From positions 1 through 62,942 of the forward strand of contig NZ_CAMFKO010000024.1 in NCBI RefSeq assembly GCF_945957265.1: a stretch of 62,942 nucleotides of DNA. Direction: 5' to 3'. The position numbers and the translations under genes were made by a program. This document shows positions 10,583 through 20,515 of this stretch, piece after piece (positions within the stretch are counted from its first letter, which is position 1; each line of letters begins with the position of its first letter). Source of the DNA: an uncultured Dechloromonas sp. Lineage in GTDB: Bacteria > Pseudomonadota > Gammaproteobacteria > Burkholderiales > Rhodocyclaceae. The notes below the pieces were generated by a model. The model saw only the letters and a program-made list of their open reading frames with translations. It did not search any database and had not been told where the DNA came from.

Positions 10583-10649
10583 TAGTCGGTGGTTGTTAGC
10601 AAAAGCGGGGGCTTGGTTTTCCCCGCGAATGACTGGCAACTACCGACTA
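10583..10649. repeat. Imperfect inverted repeat between ahcY and tlyA
   Basis: TAGTCGGTGGTTG (10583-10595) and CAACTACCGACTA (10637-10649) are complementary over 13 bases with one G-T mismatch. Inside them GCGGGG (10605-10610) pairs with CCCCGC (10621-10626). This would make a long hairpin in the ahcY-tlyA transcript. There is no U-run, so a classic terminator is unlikely; an RNA-processing site or a dispersed intergenic repeat is possible. Confidence 0.6.
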
Positions 10650-10656
10650 GCGACTC

Positions 10657-12066
<1,410 letters not shown>

Positions 12067-12069
<3 letters not shown>

Positions 12070-12091
12070 AGTAAGCTCCTAAATAACTGTG
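12067..12091 (-). promoter_or_regulatory. Hairpin enclosing the ahcY ribosome site and start codon
   Basis: On the minus strand CACAGT (12091-12086) is complementary to ACTGTG (12072-12067). The loop holds the Shine-Dalgarno AGGAG, and the right arm contains the GTG start codon. A pyrimidine tract just upstream (CCTCCCCTCCCC) could alternatively pair with the ribosome site. Both suggest control at translation initiation. This is read from complementarity only, without a folding calculation. Confidence 0.45.
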
Positions 12092-12117
12092 ACGGGGAGG
12101 GGAGGTGCGGCGTTGTT

Positions 12118-12148
12118 GCTCACCGGCGGCCCCCTGCGCCCGGCAGGG
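12118..12148 (-). promoter_or_regulatory. Probable expression platform of the SAH riboswitch
   Basis: GTGAGC (12123-12118) is complementary to GCTCAC, the last strand of the aptamer (12156-12161). Between them CCCTGC and GCAGGG (12148-12143 and 12137-12132) form a local hairpin. Ligand binding would hold GCTCAC in the aptamer; without ligand it could pair with GTGAGC instead. This is an inferred switch. Confidence 0.45.
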
Positions 12149-12155
12149 TTGATCA

Positions 12156-12223
12156 GTGAGCGCCGTTTTAAACCGAGCCTGGGAACGATGGTGTTTGCCT
12201 CGTTCCTGCAGCGCCCCTCGGTA
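12156..12223 (-). ncRNA. SAH riboswitch aptamer upstream of ahcY
   Basis: Read on the minus strand, the leader contains CCGAGGGGCGCTGCAGG, then AGGCTCGG, then AACGGCGCTCAC, in the order and near the spacing of the published SAH riboswitch consensus (CCGAGGaGCGcUGC ... GGCUCG ... AACGGCGCUCAC). CCGAG pairs with CTCGG as P1, and GCGCTCAC closes the pseudoknotted stem. The class is known upstream of ahcY in beta- and gammaproteobacteria and activates expression when SAH accumulates. It begins about ten bases after a TATAAT box. Confidence 0.93.
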
Positions 12224-12231
12224 GGTTGCGG

Positions 12232-12260
12232 ATTATAAACCGTTTTCGGGCCGGAATTCA
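12232..12260 (-). promoter_or_regulatory. Promoter of the ahcY riboswitch transcript
   Basis: A perfect TATAAT (12237-12232) lies about ten bases before the aptamer, so the RNA would start almost at P1. The -35 region (TGAATT, 12260-12255) is weak and overlaps the stop codon of the HD-GYP gene. ahcY can therefore be transcribed independently of metK and the HD-GYP gene. Confidence 0.7.
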
Positions 12261-13463
12261 GCCTTTGTCGCCGGCCCAGTATTGGTCGATATCCTTGATG
12301 CCCCACTTGGCGGCATCTTCGCGGCCGGCGATCTTTTCCGGGCTGCGGGCCAAGTCGACGATTTCCGGCTTGATGTAGGCTTGCGACTTGGTCGAGAAAA
12401 AGACCTTGACCCTGGGCTTGAGCAGCGACTGCTCGCCCTGCTCGATGACGACGCCCAGCTTGCCCGAGGCCAGCTTGACCAGCGAGCCGATCGGGTAAAT
12501 GCCCAGGCTCTTGACGAATGCCTGGAAGACGGTGGGATCGAAGTGCCCCTTCCACTCGGCCATGCGCTTGATCGATTCGGCCGGATCCCAGCCCGCCTTG
12601 TAGGGGCGGTTGGAGGTGACCGCGTCGTAAACATCGCAGACGGCGCCCATCTTGGCGAACAGGCTCATCGTCTCGCCGGTCAGGCCCTTGGGGTAGCCGC
12701 TGCCGTCGATCTTTTCGTGGTGATGCAGGCACACGTCCTTGGTGATGTCGCTGACCCCCTGGCCTTCGAGCAGCAGTTTGTAGCCTTCTTCGGGGTGGGT
12801 CTTGACCAGGTCGAACTCGGCGTCGGTCAGCTTGCCCGGCTTGTTGAGGACGTCGAGCGGAATCATCGCCTTGCCCAGGTCGTGCAGCAGGCCGGCCATG
12901 CCGGCCTCCTTGACCTGCCGTTCGTCGAGGTCGAGCTGGCGGGCCAGCGCAATCATCAGGGCGCAGACGGCGACCGAGTGCATGAAGGTGTAGTCGTCCG
13001 CAGTCTTCAGGCGGGCCAGGCTGATCAGGGCGCCCGGGTTGCGCATTACGGAATTCGAGATCTCCTCGACCAGCGGGGCGACCGCGTCGGCTTCGATGGC
13101 CTTGCCCATGCGGGCTTCCTGGAACATCGAAACGACGGCCTCCTTGCCCTTGGCGACAATCCGGGAGGCGCGCTTGACCTCATCGCTGAACGAGGCTTTT
13201 TCCTGGACGACGGGTTGCTCGACCGGGATGACCTCGGCGCTGACAATCCCGCTCGTCTCTTCGCCCGCGTCGGCGACGACGTCGATACCCTTGGCAACGT
13301 CGATCCAGACCTCCTTGATCGGGCTTTCCACGATGAGGATCAGATCGTTGGGGTCGGTCAGGACGAACCGGGTCCGCCAGAACGGGTGGTCCAGCCAGGC
13401 GCCGCAAAAGGCCTGCAGGTGCATGCCCAGCACCAGTCGTTCGACAGGGATTTTCTTCAACAT
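12258..13463 (-). CDS. HD-GYP domain protein, probable cyclic-di-GMP phosphodiesterase
   Basis: 401 residues. The N-terminal ~110 residues resemble the DUF3391 module often found before HD-GYP domains (MLKKIPVERLVLGMHLQAF). The C-terminal HD-GYP domain has the metal-binding LLHDLGKAMIP, a following KTHPEEGY, HHEKIDGSGYPKGL (the GYP motif) and further conserved histidines. Such enzymes hydrolyse c-di-GMP and affect motility and biofilm. MLKKI was chosen as start because the longer frame reads into the metK terminator hairpin; no strong ribosome site is visible. It lies between metK and ahcY. Confidence 0.87.
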   Translation of the reverse strand: MLKKIPVERLVLGMHLQAFCGAWLDHPFWRTRFVLTDPNDLILIVESPIKEVWIDVAKGIDVVADAGEETSGIVSAEVIPVEQPVVQEKASFSDEVKRASRIVAKGKEAVVSMFQEARMGKAIEADAVAPLVEEISNSVMRNPGALISLARLKTADDYTFMHSVAVCALMIALARQLDLDERQVKEAGMAGLLHDLGKAMIPLDVLNKPGKLTDAEFDLVKTHPEEGYKLLLEGQGVSDITKDVCLHHHEKIDGSGYPKGLTGETMSLFAKMGAVCDVYDAVTSNRPYKAGWDPAESIKRMAEWKGHFDPTVFQAFVKSLGIYPIGSLVKLASGKLGVVIEQGEQSLLKPRVKVFFSTKSQAYIKPEIVDLARSPEKIAGREDAAKWGIKDIDQYWAGDKG

Positions 13464-13479
13464 ATTTGATGATTTTAAC

Positions 13480-13507
13480 GAAAAAGGGAGCCGCATGGGC
13501 TCCCCTC
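13480..13507 (-). terminator. Terminator of metK
   Basis: On the minus strand GGGAGCC (about 13504-13498) pairs with GGCTCCC (13492-13486) across a short loop and is followed by TTTTTCG. It separates metK from the HD-GYP gene. Confidence 0.8.
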
Positions 13508-13533
13508 TTGCAAAACTTCACAAAGCTGTTGTC

Positions 13534-14697
13534 TTACAGGCCGGCATCCGAGCGCAGCAGGTTGGCGCGGTCGGTGGCCTCCCAGGTGAATTCCGGTTCG
13601 TCGCGGCCGAAGTGGCCGTAGGCGGCGGTCTTCTGGTAGATCGGGCGCAGCAGGTCGAGCATGTTGACGATGCCCTTCGGACGCAGGTCGAAGTGCTTGC
13701 GGACCAGCGCGGTCAGGGTCTCGTTGCTGACCTTGCCGGTGCCGTAGGTCTCGACCATGATCGAGGTCGGCTCGGCGACGCCGATGGCGTAGGAAACCTG
13801 CACCAGGCAGCGCGAGGCGAGGCCGGCGGCGACGATGTTCTTGGCGACGTAGCGGGTGGCGTAGGCGGCGGAACGGTCGACCTTGGACGGATCCTTGCCG
13901 GAGAAGGCGCCGCCGCCGTGCGGGGCGGCCCCGCCGTAGGTGTCGACGATGATCTTGCGGCCGGTCAGGCCGCAGTCGCCCTGCGGGCCGCCGACGACGA
14001 AGCGGCCGGTCGGGTTGACCAGGAACTTGATGTCGCCCTTGATCAGCTCCTTCGGCAGCACCGGCTTGATGATCTGTTCGATGGTCGCTTCGCGCAGGTC
14101 TTCCAGGCTGATATCCGGCGAATGCTGGGTGGACAGCACGACGGTGTCGATGGAGTGCGGCTTGCCATCGACGTAGCGGATGGTGACCTGCGACTTGGCG
14201 TCGGGGCGGGCCCACGGCAGGCGGCCGTCCTTGCGCAGCATGGCCTGGCGCTCGACCATGCGGTGCGACAGGTAGATCGGCAGCGGCATCAGCGACGGAG
14301 TTTCGTCGCAGGCGTAGCCGAACATCAGGCCCTGGTCGCCGGCGCCCTGGCCGAGGTTGTCGTCGTAGGCGGCATTGACGCCCTGGGCGATGTCCGGGCT
14401 CTGCTTGTCGTAGGCGACGAGCACGGCGCAGCCCTTGTAGTCGATGCCGTAGTCGGTGTTGTCGTAGCCGATGCGCTTGATGGTGTCGCGGGCGACCTGG
14501 ATGTAGTCGACGTTGGCGGAGGTGGTGATTTCACCGGCCAGCACGACCAGGCCGGTGTTGCACAGAGTTTCGGCGGCGACGCGGGAATGCTTGTCCTGGG
14601 CCAGGATGGCGTCGAGGATGGCGTCGGAAATCTGGTCGGCAACCTTGTCGGGATGGCCTTCGCCGACAGATTCCGAGGTGAAGAGGTAATCGCTCAT
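13534..14697 (-). CDS. metK: S-adenosylmethionine synthetase
   Basis: 387 residues, typical of bacterial MetK, which makes SAM from methionine and ATP. Signatures seen are the N-terminal [20 protein letters not shown], the active-site loop [18 protein letters not shown] and the phosphate-binding [19 protein letters not shown]. The ATG follows a CTGGAGCATTTC ribosome site. The upstream leader can fold into a hairpin ending two bases before that site. The gene is divergent from the LpxL-type acyltransferases. Confidence 0.97.
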   Translation of the reverse strand: MSDYLFTSESVGEGHPDKVADQISDAILDAILAQDKHSRVAAETLCNTGLVVLAGEITTSANVDYIQVARDTIKRIGYDNTDYGIDYKGCAVLVAYDKQSPDIAQGVNAAYDDNLGQGAGDQGLMFGYACDETPSLMPLPIYLSHRMVERQAMLRKDGRLPWARPDAKSQVTIRYVDGKPHSIDTVVLSTQHSPDISLEDLREATIEQIIKPVLPKELIKGDIKFLVNPTGRFVVGGPQGDCGLTGRKIIVDTYGGAAPHGGGAFSGKDPSKVDRSAAYATRYVAKNIVAAGLASRCLVQVSYAIGVAEPTSIMVETYGTGKVSNETLTALVRKHFDLRPKGIVNMLDLLRPIYQKTAAYGHFGRDEPEFTWEATDRANLLRSDAGL

Positions 14698-14708
14698 GAA
14701 ATGCTCCA

Positions 14709-14745
14709 GTGGTCCTTCAGTCCGGCGTTACCTGCCTTGGACCAC
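14709..14745 (-). promoter_or_regulatory. Structured leader of metK
   Basis: On the minus strand GTGGTCC (14745-14739) and GGACCAC (14715-14709) are perfectly complementary around a 23-base loop that holds GGC-AGGTAAC-GCC, a possible inner hairpin. The stem ends two bases before the metK ribosome site. A plausible promoter (TTGCGG, 17 bases, GCTAAA) would start the RNA shortly upstream. I do not recognise it as one of the known SAM riboswitch classes. Confidence 0.45.
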
Positions 14746-14788
14746 GAGCGGGCGACGCTTTAGCAGAATTTGTGAATCGCCCCGCAAG

Positions 14789-14817
14789 TTGTCTCTTTAA
14801 CTCGGCGATTGGATAAT
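14789..14817 (+). promoter_or_regulatory. Promoter of the LpxL-type acyltransferase genes
   Basis: TTGTCT (14789-14794) and GATAAT (14812-14817) are separated by 17 bases. Initiation near 14824 leaves about 33 bases before the ATG at 14857 and rules out an upstream TTG at 14809 as the start codon. Confidence 0.75.
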
Positions 14818-14856
14818 GGTAACCTTTTCTCAGGGGGAATCAACCCCCGGGGTTTC

Positions 14857-15699
14857 ATGGTTTTTCTCTTTCGCCTCCTTTCCCTGCTCCCGTTGTGCGT
14901 GTTGCATGCCCTTGGCGGGCTGCTCGGCCGGCTGATCTACTGGCTGTCGCCGACCTATCGTCGGCATGTGCAGGAGAACCTGGCACAGGCCGGCATCGAT
15001 CCCAGCATTCGCGGCGCCGTCGCTGCCGAAACCGGCAAGCAGATGGTCGAGCTGTCGCGCATCTGGATGCGTCCGCTCGACGAGGCCGTGCCGCTGGTTG
15101 CCGAGGTGGTCGGCTGGGAACTGGTCGAGGCGGCGCGCCAGGCCGGCAAGGGCATCGTTTTCCTGACCCCGCACCTCGGCTGCTTCGAAATCACCGCCCA
15201 GTATCTTTCGTCCTTTGGCGATATCACCGTGCTCTATCGTGAGCCCAAGTCGGCTGCCGCGAATGACTTGATCCTGATGGGCCGCAAGCGCGAGCACCTG
15301 CACCTGGCACCGGCCGACCTGTCCGGCGTGCGGGCGCTGATCAAGGCGCTGAAGAAGGGGCAGATGGTCGGCATGTTGCCCGATCAGGCTCCGAAGACCG
15401 GCGAGGGCGTGTGGCTGAAGTTTTTCGGGCGCTACGCCTACACCATGACGCTGGCCGCCCGCCTGACCGAGACCGATGCCGTTTCGCTGCTCACCTGGGG
15501 GGAGCGCCTGCCCGGGGGGCGCGGTTTCCGCATCCATTTCGCACAGCCGAGCGCGCCCTTGAGTGGTCCGACCATTGAGCGGGCGCAGCAGATCAACCAC
15601 GAGATCGAGGCCCTGATCCGCCAGTGTCCGAGCCAATACCTGTGGGGCTACAACCGCTACAAACGGCCGGGGGGCGCCGAAGCGCCGCCGGCGGAGTGA
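14857..15699 (+). CDS. LpxL/HtrB-type lysophospholipid or lipid A acyltransferase (first copy)
   Basis: 280 residues. An N-terminal membrane anchor (MVFLFRLLSLLPLCVLHALG) is followed by the acyltransferase motif HX4E in TPHLGCFEI near residue 105. MLPDQAPKTGEGVW and a C-terminal YLWGYNRYKRP match the LpxL/LpxM family, which adds secondary acyl chains to Kdo2-lipid A at the inner membrane. The ATG is preceded by GGGG only, but it begins at the anchor and follows the mapped promoter. The second homologue follows after three bases. Confidence 0.87.
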   Translation: MVFLFRLLSLLPLCVLHALGGLLGRLIYWLSPTYRRHVQENLAQAGIDPSIRGAVAAETGKQMVELSRIWMRPLDEAVPLVAEVVGWELVEAARQAGKGIVFLTPHLGCFEITAQYLSSFGDITVLYREPKSAAANDLILMGRKREHLHLAPADLSGVRALIKALKKGQMVGMLPDQAPKTGEGVWLKFFGRYAYTMTLAARLTETDAVSLLTWGERLPGGRGFRIHFAQPSAPLSGPTIERAQQINHEIEALIRQCPSQYLWGYNRYKRPGGAEAPPAE

Positions 15700-15702
15700 T
15701 TC

Positions 15703-16578
15703 TTGAAAGTCTTCTTTACCTACATCCTTGTTGGCTTCCTGTGGCTGTTGCACTGGTTGCCATTGCCCCTCCTGCGGGCGCTCGGCCGGGGCCTGGGGCG
15801 CCTGCTCTACGCTTTGGGCCGCGAGCGGCGCAAGGTGGCGCTGACCAACCTGCGCCTGTGTTTTCCGGAGAAAACCGAAGCCGAGCGCGAAGCCCTGGCG
15901 CGCCGGCATTTCGTGGCTTTCGCCCAGGCCGTGCTCGACCGCACCCTGGGCTGGTGGGCTTCCAGGGAACGCCTGGAGCGCATCATCCGTATCCGCGGTA
16001 CCGAGCATCTGACCGACCCCGAGGGCCGGCCGGTGATTTTGTTGTCGCCGCACTTCGTCGGGCTCGATGCCGGCGCGACGCGAATCTCGATGTATGTGGT
16101 CGGCTGCAGCGTGTTCTCGAACCAGAAAAATCCGGTGCTCAACCGGCTGCTTTATGATGGACGGATGCGCTTCAATCCGGCTGTGCTGTTGTCGCGGCAG
16201 GACGGCATGCGCAAGATCGTCAAGGCCATGAAGGAGGGACACCCGTTCTATTACCTGCCGGACATGGATTTCGGCCCGAAGGAGTCGATCTTCGTCCCCT
16301 TCTTCGGTGTGCCGGCTGCGACCATCCCGGCGCTGTCCCGCCTGGTGCGCCTGACCGGCGCGCGGGTGGTGGCCTGCATCACGCGCCAGGTCGAGGACGG
16401 CTACGAGGTCGAAGTCATGCCGCCCTGGGAGAACTTCCCCGGCGACAGCGTCGAGGCCGATACCGAATTCATGAACCAGTTTATCGAAAGCCAGGTACTG
16501 CGCATGCCGGAGCAGTATTTCTGGTTGCACAAGCGCTTCAAGACCCGGCCACCCGGAGAACAGAGGTTTTATAAATGA
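15703..16578 (+). CDS. LpxL/HtrB-type lipid A acyltransferase (second copy)
   Basis: 291 residues starting at a TTG codon (MKVFFTYILVGFLWLLHWL) with GGAG about seven bases upstream. Motif HX4D is in SPHFVGLDAG near residue 117. The acceptor-side segments YYLPDMDFGPKESIFVPFFG and EQYFWLHKRFKTRPPGE are typical of the family. Being a paralogue of the preceding gene, the pair may add the two secondary acyl groups of lipid A in sequence. Its TGA overlaps the ATG of the next gene. Confidence 0.88.
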   Translation: MKVFFTYILVGFLWLLHWLPLPLLRALGRGLGRLLYALGRERRKVALTNLRLCFPEKTEAEREALARRHFVAFAQAVLDRTLGWWASRERLERIIRIRGTEHLTDPEGRPVILLSPHFVGLDAGATRISMYVVGCSVFSNQKNPVLNRLLYDGRMRFNPAVLLSRQDGMRKIVKAMKEGHPFYYLPDMDFGPKESIFVPFFGVPAATIPALSRLVRLTGARVVACITRQVEDGYEVEVMPPWENFPGDSVEADTEFMNQFIESQVLRMPEQYFWLHKRFKTRPPGEQRFYK

Positions 16579-17081
16579 ACAGCAACCTGAACGTCGAAAT
16601 CCGTCCCGTGACGCCGCCCGATGTGCCGGCGATTGCGGCGCTGGCCCGCGAAATCTGGCAGGCTACCTATCCCGGCATCATCACCCAGGAACAGATCGAC
16701 TTCATGCTCGAGCAGCGCTACGGCCACGAGCGCCTGTACGACGATCTGGAAGACCTGCACAAGTGGCTGGACCAGGCTTTCGTCGACGGCCGGCGCATCG
16801 GCTTCGCCTTCAGCGAAATCTACAAGGGCGAATTCAAGCTCGACAAGCTCTACATCCATCCGGACGTCCAGCGGCGCGGCGTCGGCGGCCAGCTGATCGC
16901 CAACGTGGCGCTGCGGGCGAAGCGCGAAGGCTATCCTTGCGTCATCCTGCAGGTGAACAAGCGCAACGTGAATGCCATCGACTCGTACAAGAAATACGGT
17001 TTCGTCGTTCGCGAAGTCACCGTGGACGACATTGGCCACGGCTACGTGATGGACGATTACGTGATGGAGAAGAAGCTTTAA
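16575..17081 (+). CDS. GNAT-family N-acetyltransferase
   Basis: 168 residues. The acetyl-CoA binding motif A is seen as IHPDVQRRGVGGQLI (consensus Q/R-x-x-G-x-G/A), followed by ILQVNKRNVNAIDSYKKYGF, the standard motif B of GNAT enzymes. The ATG overlaps the stop codon of the second LpxL gene, so the two are probably co-translated. The acyl acceptor is unknown; the position after lipid A genes does not define it. Confidence 0.85.
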   Translation: MNSNLNVEIRPVTPPDVPAIAALAREIWQATYPGIITQEQIDFMLEQRYGHERLYDDLEDLHKWLDQAFVDGRRIGFAFSEIYKGEFKLDKLYIHPDVQRRGVGGQLIANVALRAKREGYPCVILQVNKRNVNAIDSYKKYGFVVREVTVDDIGHGYVMDDYVMEKKL

Positions 17082-17086
17082 GAATT

Positions 17087-17114
17087 TTGGGCAACGTGCT
17101 GTGTCTGCTATGAT
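17087..17114 (+). promoter_or_regulatory. Promoter of dapF
   Basis: TTGGGC (17087-17092) and TATGAT (17109-17114) are separated by 16 bases, placing initiation about 20 bases before the dapF GTG. Confidence 0.6.
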
Positions 17115-17141
17115 TTTCAGGATCATTCAGCGGAGCGGCAC

Positions 17142-17972
17142 GTGAAACTCAAATTCTCCAAGATGCACGGTCTGGGCAACGATTTCGTGGTCCTCGACGG
17201 CGTGCGCCAACAGCTTTCCCTGAGTCCGGAACAACTGGTTTACCTGGCCGACCGCCATTTCGGCGTCGGCTGCGACCAGATTCTGCTGGTCGAAAAAACG
17301 GCGCAGGATGGCATCGACTTCCGCTACCGCATCTTCAATGCCGACGGCGGCGAAGTCGAGCAGTGCGGCAACGGCGCGCGCTGCTTCGTGCGTTTCGTGC
17401 ACGACGAGGGGCTGACCGAAAAGCGCCAGATTCGCGTCGAAACCCTGAAGGGCATCATCGAGCCGCGCCTCGAAGCCGACGGCAACGTCACCGTCGACAT
17501 GGGCGAGCCGCGGTTCCTGCCGGCCGAGATTCCGTTCATGGCCGACGACGACGTGATCATTCACCTGCTCGACGTGGCCGACGAAACGCTGGAAACCAGC
17601 GTCGTCTCGATGGGCAACCCGCATGCCGTGCAGGTGGTCGACAACGTCGATACCCACCCGGTCGGCCGGCACGGCCCCTTGATCGAGCGTCACGAGCGTT
17701 TCCCCAAGCGGGTCAACGCCGGCTTCATGCAGATCGTCGACCGCCATGCCATCAAGTTGCGCGTCTACGAGCGCGGCTCGGGCGAAACCATGGCCTGCGG
17801 CACCGGCGCCTGCGCCGCCGCGGTCGCCGGCATCCGCCGCGGCCTGCTCGACTCGCCGGTGCGCGTGACGACCCGTGGCGGCGACCTGAGCATCGCCTGG
17901 GGCGGCCCCAGCCGACCGGTCCTGATGACCGGCCCGGCGGTCACCGTATTCACTGGAGAAATCGAATTATGA
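17142..17972 (+). CDS. dapF: Diaminopimelate epimerase
   Basis: 276 residues. It converts LL-diaminopimelate to the meso form for lysine and peptidoglycan. The N-terminus [17 protein letters not shown] is diagnostic. Both catalytic cysteines are present, in [10 protein letters not shown] and [11 protein letters not shown]. The start is GTG after CGGAGCGGCAC. The stop overlaps the next gene (ATGA), giving the conserved dapF-DUF484-xerC order also found in gammaproteobacteria. Confidence 0.97.
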   Translation: MKLKFSKMHGLGNDFVVLDGVRQQLSLSPEQLVYLADRHFGVGCDQILLVEKTAQDGIDFRYRIFNADGGEVEQCGNGARCFVRFVHDEGLTEKRQIRVETLKGIIEPRLEADGNVTVDMGEPRFLPAEIPFMADDDVIIHLLDVADETLETSVVSMGNPHAVQVVDNVDTHPVGRHGPLIERHERFPKRVNAGFMQIVDRHAIKLRVYERGSGETMACGTGACAAAVAGIRRGLLDSPVRVTTRGGDLSIAWGGPSRPVLMTGPAVTVFTGEIEL

Positions 17973-18640
17973 GCGCCATGTTCCCCGAGGAAATTGCGGA
18001 CTACCTGAAGAACAACCCGAGCTTTTTCGAGCAGTACGCCGACCTGATGGCGCAGATCTTCGTGCCGCATCCGCACGGCGGCCGCGCCGTGTCGCTGGCC
18101 GAGCGCCAGATGCTGACGCTGCGCGAAAAGAACCGGGCGACCGAAAGCAAGCTGGCCGAACTGATCGCCTTCGGCGAGGAAAACGATGCGATCAGCGAAA
18201 AGGTGCATCGCCTGGCCGTGGCGCTGGTCGCCGCCGAAACCTTCCAGGCGGTCATCCATCTGCTAAATTTCCACCTGCGCGACGACTTTTCCGTGCCGCA
18301 CGTCGCCCTGCGTCTGTGGGACAAGCCGGAAGGCATCGAGGACCTGCCCGAGTTCGCGGCGGTCAGTGAGGAACTGCAGGTTTTCGCCGAAACCCTGGCT
18401 CGCCCGTACTGCGGTTCGACGGCCGGTTTCGGCACCGCCTCGTGGTTTGGCGAGCATGCTTCCCATATCCGCTCGCAGGCGCTGATCGCCCTGCGCAACG
18501 GAGGTGGCACCATCGGCATGATCGCGCTCGGCAGCGAAGACATGCAGCGCTTCTATACCGACATGGGTACCCTCTATCTCGAACGCCTCGGCGAGATGGT
18601 TTCCGCAGCTCTCGCCCGGGTGACCAAGAGCGTGTTGTGA
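17969..18640 (+). CDS. DUF484 family protein
   Basis: 223 residues. The N-terminal signature [21 protein letters not shown] is the DUF484 start, followed by a coiled-coil stretch and a GAF-like domain (around residues 75-220). E. coli YigA is its counterpart in the same dapF-xerC setting; its function is not established. It overlaps dapF by four bases and xerC by four bases (GTGA), so the three are one translational unit. Confidence 0.85.
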   Translation: MSAMFPEEIADYLKNNPSFFEQYADLMAQIFVPHPHGGRAVSLAERQMLTLREKNRATESKLAELIAFGEENDAISEKVHRLAVALVAAETFQAVIHLLNFHLRDDFSVPHVALRLWDKPEGIEDLPEFAAVSEELQVFAETLARPYCGSTAGFGTASWFGEHASHIRSQALIALRNGGGTIGMIALGSEDMQRFYTDMGTLYLERLGEMVSAALARVTKSVL

Positions 18641-19542
18641 GCCCCGTTGCGGCGGTCGACGCCTGGCTGGCCGAACTCTCGGACCAGCGCCGGATGTCGC
18701 CGCACACCCTGGCGAATTACCGGCGCGACCTCGGCAAGCTGCTGGCCGCCGCCGGCGATATTCCGCTGGCCGGCGTGCAGGTGCATCATGTCCGCCGTTT
18801 TGTCGCCCAATTGCACGCCCAGGGCCTGGCCGGCCGCTCGCTGGCCCGCCTGCTCTCGGCCTGGAGAGGCTTTTTCCGCTGGCTCGGCGAGCGCGGCATG
18901 GTGCCGGCCAATCCCTGCGAAGGCATCCGTCCGCCGAAATCTCCCCGCCTGCTGCCCAAGGCCTTGTCGGTCGACGAAACGGCGCGTCTACTGGAACCCG
19001 TGGAAGACGACGATCCGCTGCAGGCGGCGCGCGATCTGGCGATGTTCGAGCTGTTCTATTCTTCCGGCCTGCGTCTGGCCGAACTGGTCGTCCTGAATGG
19101 CGACGTGCTGGATGACGTGCTGCGCGACGGTGAAATCCGCGTCCTCGGCAAGCGCAGCAAGTTGCGCCTGGTGCCGGTCGGCCGCAAGGCGCGGGAGGCC
19201 CTGGCCGCCTGGGGCGCGCTCCGGGGTGAGCTGGCCCGGCCGGACGAGAAGGCCCTGTTCGTCGGCGTGCGCGGCGCCCGCATCAGTCCGCGCATGGTCG
19301 AATCCCGCCTGGCGCGCCGCGCCGTGCTGCTCGGCTTGCCCGCCCACGTTCATCCGCACATGCTGCGCCACTCCTTCGCGTCGCACGTCCTGCAATCCTC
19401 GGGCGACCTGAGGGCGGTGCAGGAAATGCTCGGTCACGCCAGCATCGCCTCGACCCAGGTCTATACCCATCTCGATTTCATGCACCTGGCCAAGGTTTAC
19501 GATGCCGCCCATCCGCGGGCCAAGGCGAAACAGGGCAGTTAA
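18637..19542 (+). CDS. xerC: Tyrosine recombinase XerC
   Basis: 301 residues. An N-terminal SAM-like DNA-binding domain (SPHTLANYRRDLGKLL) is followed by the catalytic domain with Arg in SSGLRLAEL (about residue 145), the HxLRH motif HPHMLRHSFASH (238), the GH pair LGHAS and the nucleophile tyrosine in TQVYTHLDF (275). With XerD it resolves chromosome dimers at dif. The GTG start overlaps the DUF484 stop; open frame further upstream is antisense or overlapping. The dapF linkage argues for housekeeping XerC rather than a mobile integrase. Confidence 0.95.
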   Translation: MSPVAAVDAWLAELSDQRRMSPHTLANYRRDLGKLLAAAGDIPLAGVQVHHVRRFVAQLHAQGLAGRSLARLLSAWRGFFRWLGERGMVPANPCEGIRPPKSPRLLPKALSVDETARLLEPVEDDDPLQAARDLAMFELFYSSGLRLAELVVLNGDVLDDVLRDGEIRVLGKRSKLRLVPVGRKAREALAAWGALRGELARPDEKALFVGVRGARISPRMVESRLARRAVLLGLPAHVHPHMLRHSFASHVLQSSGDLRAVQEMLGHASIASTQVYTHLDFMHLAKVYDAAHPRAKAKQGS

Positions 19543-20486
19543 TCGCCCCTGAATGTCCGGCGCCACGCCACCGGCGAGATGCCGAAGGCCGCGCGGAAAT
19601 GCTGGCGCAGCGAAACGGCCGAGCCGAATCCCGCCAGGCTCGCCACGACTTCCACCGAATGGGCGCTCGATTCCAGCAGGCGCTGGGCCAGCGCCAGGCG
19701 TTCGCCGAGCAGCCAGGCCCCTACCGTTGCGCCGGTCATCTGGCGGAAGTGACGGGTAAAGGTCCGGCGGCTCATTGTCGCCTGCGTCGCCAGGCTGTCC
19801 AGCGTATGCGCCTGGTCGAGGTGGGCGCGCACCCAGTCGAGCAGGCCTGAGAGGCGGGTGTCGGTGGCGTTTGCCGGCAGCGGTTGCGCGATGAACTGGG
19901 CCTGCCCGCCCTGGCGATGTGGTGGAACGACCAGCCGGCGCGCCACGCTGTTGGCGATTTCTCCCCCCAGTTGCTGGCGCAGCATGTACAGGCAGCAGTC
20001 GATGGCGGCGGCGGTGCCGGCCGAGGTCAATACATTGCCATCCTCAAGATAAAGCACGTCGGGATGGAGACGGACCCCAGGGTGGCGTTGGGCGAAATCC
20101 TCGGCATAGGCCCAGTGGGTCGTCGCCGCGCGTCCGTCGAGCAGTCCGGCCTGGGCCAGCACGTAGGCGCCGAGGCAGAGTCCGACGATCCGCGCGCCGC
20201 GCGCGTGGGCGGCGACGAGGGCGGCGAGCAGGGCGGCCGGAGCCTGCTCCGCCGGGTCGCGCCAGCTCGGCACGATGACGGTGTCCGCCGTGAGCAGCTT
20301 GTCGAGGCCGTGCTCGACGACGATGGAAAAGCCGGAGGTTGTCGCCAGCCGGCCCGGCTGGGGGGCGCAGACCGCAAACTCGAAAGGCGGCACGCCCGGG
20401 TGAGGGTCGCCGAACACCACGCAGGGTGCCGAGAGGTGGAAGGGGCTGATGCGGTCGAAGGCGACAATGGCAATGGCGTGGCGCAT
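19539..20486 (-). CDS. GlxA-type transcriptional regulator (DJ-1/PfpI domain + AraC HTH)
   Basis: 315 residues. The N-terminal ~190 residues form a DJ-1/PfpI-like amidotransferase domain (ARIVGLCLGAYVLAQAGLLDG). The C-terminal ~100 residues form an AraC helix-turn-helix pair (LATQATMSRRTFTRHFRQ and VEVVASLAGFGSAVSLRQHF). It is divergent from an isochorismatase-family hydrolase, a frequent partner, which is its likely target. Its stop overlaps the xerC stop tail to tail. Confidence 0.9.
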   Translation of the reverse strand: MRHAIAIVAFDRISPFHLSAPCVVFGDPHPGVPPFEFAVCAPQPGRLATTSGFSIVVEHGLDKLLTADTVIVPSWRDPAEQAPAALLAALVAAHARGARIVGLCLGAYVLAQAGLLDGRAATTHWAYAEDFAQRHPGVRLHPDVLYLEDGNVLTSAGTAAAIDCCLYMLRQQLGGEIANSVARRLVVPPHRQGGQAQFIAQPLPANATDTRLSGLLDWVRAHLDQAHTLDSLATQATMSRRTFTRHFRQMTGATVGAWLLGERLALAQRLLESSAHSVEVVASLAGFGSAVSLRQHFRAAFGISPVAWRRTFRGD

Positions 20487-20515
20487 GGTACGACAGACAG
20501 GCTTGGTGTGGCCTG

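Noticed and set aside
14809..14856. TTG start for the first LpxL-type gene
   Set aside because: The codon lies between the -35 and -10 boxes of the gene's promoter.
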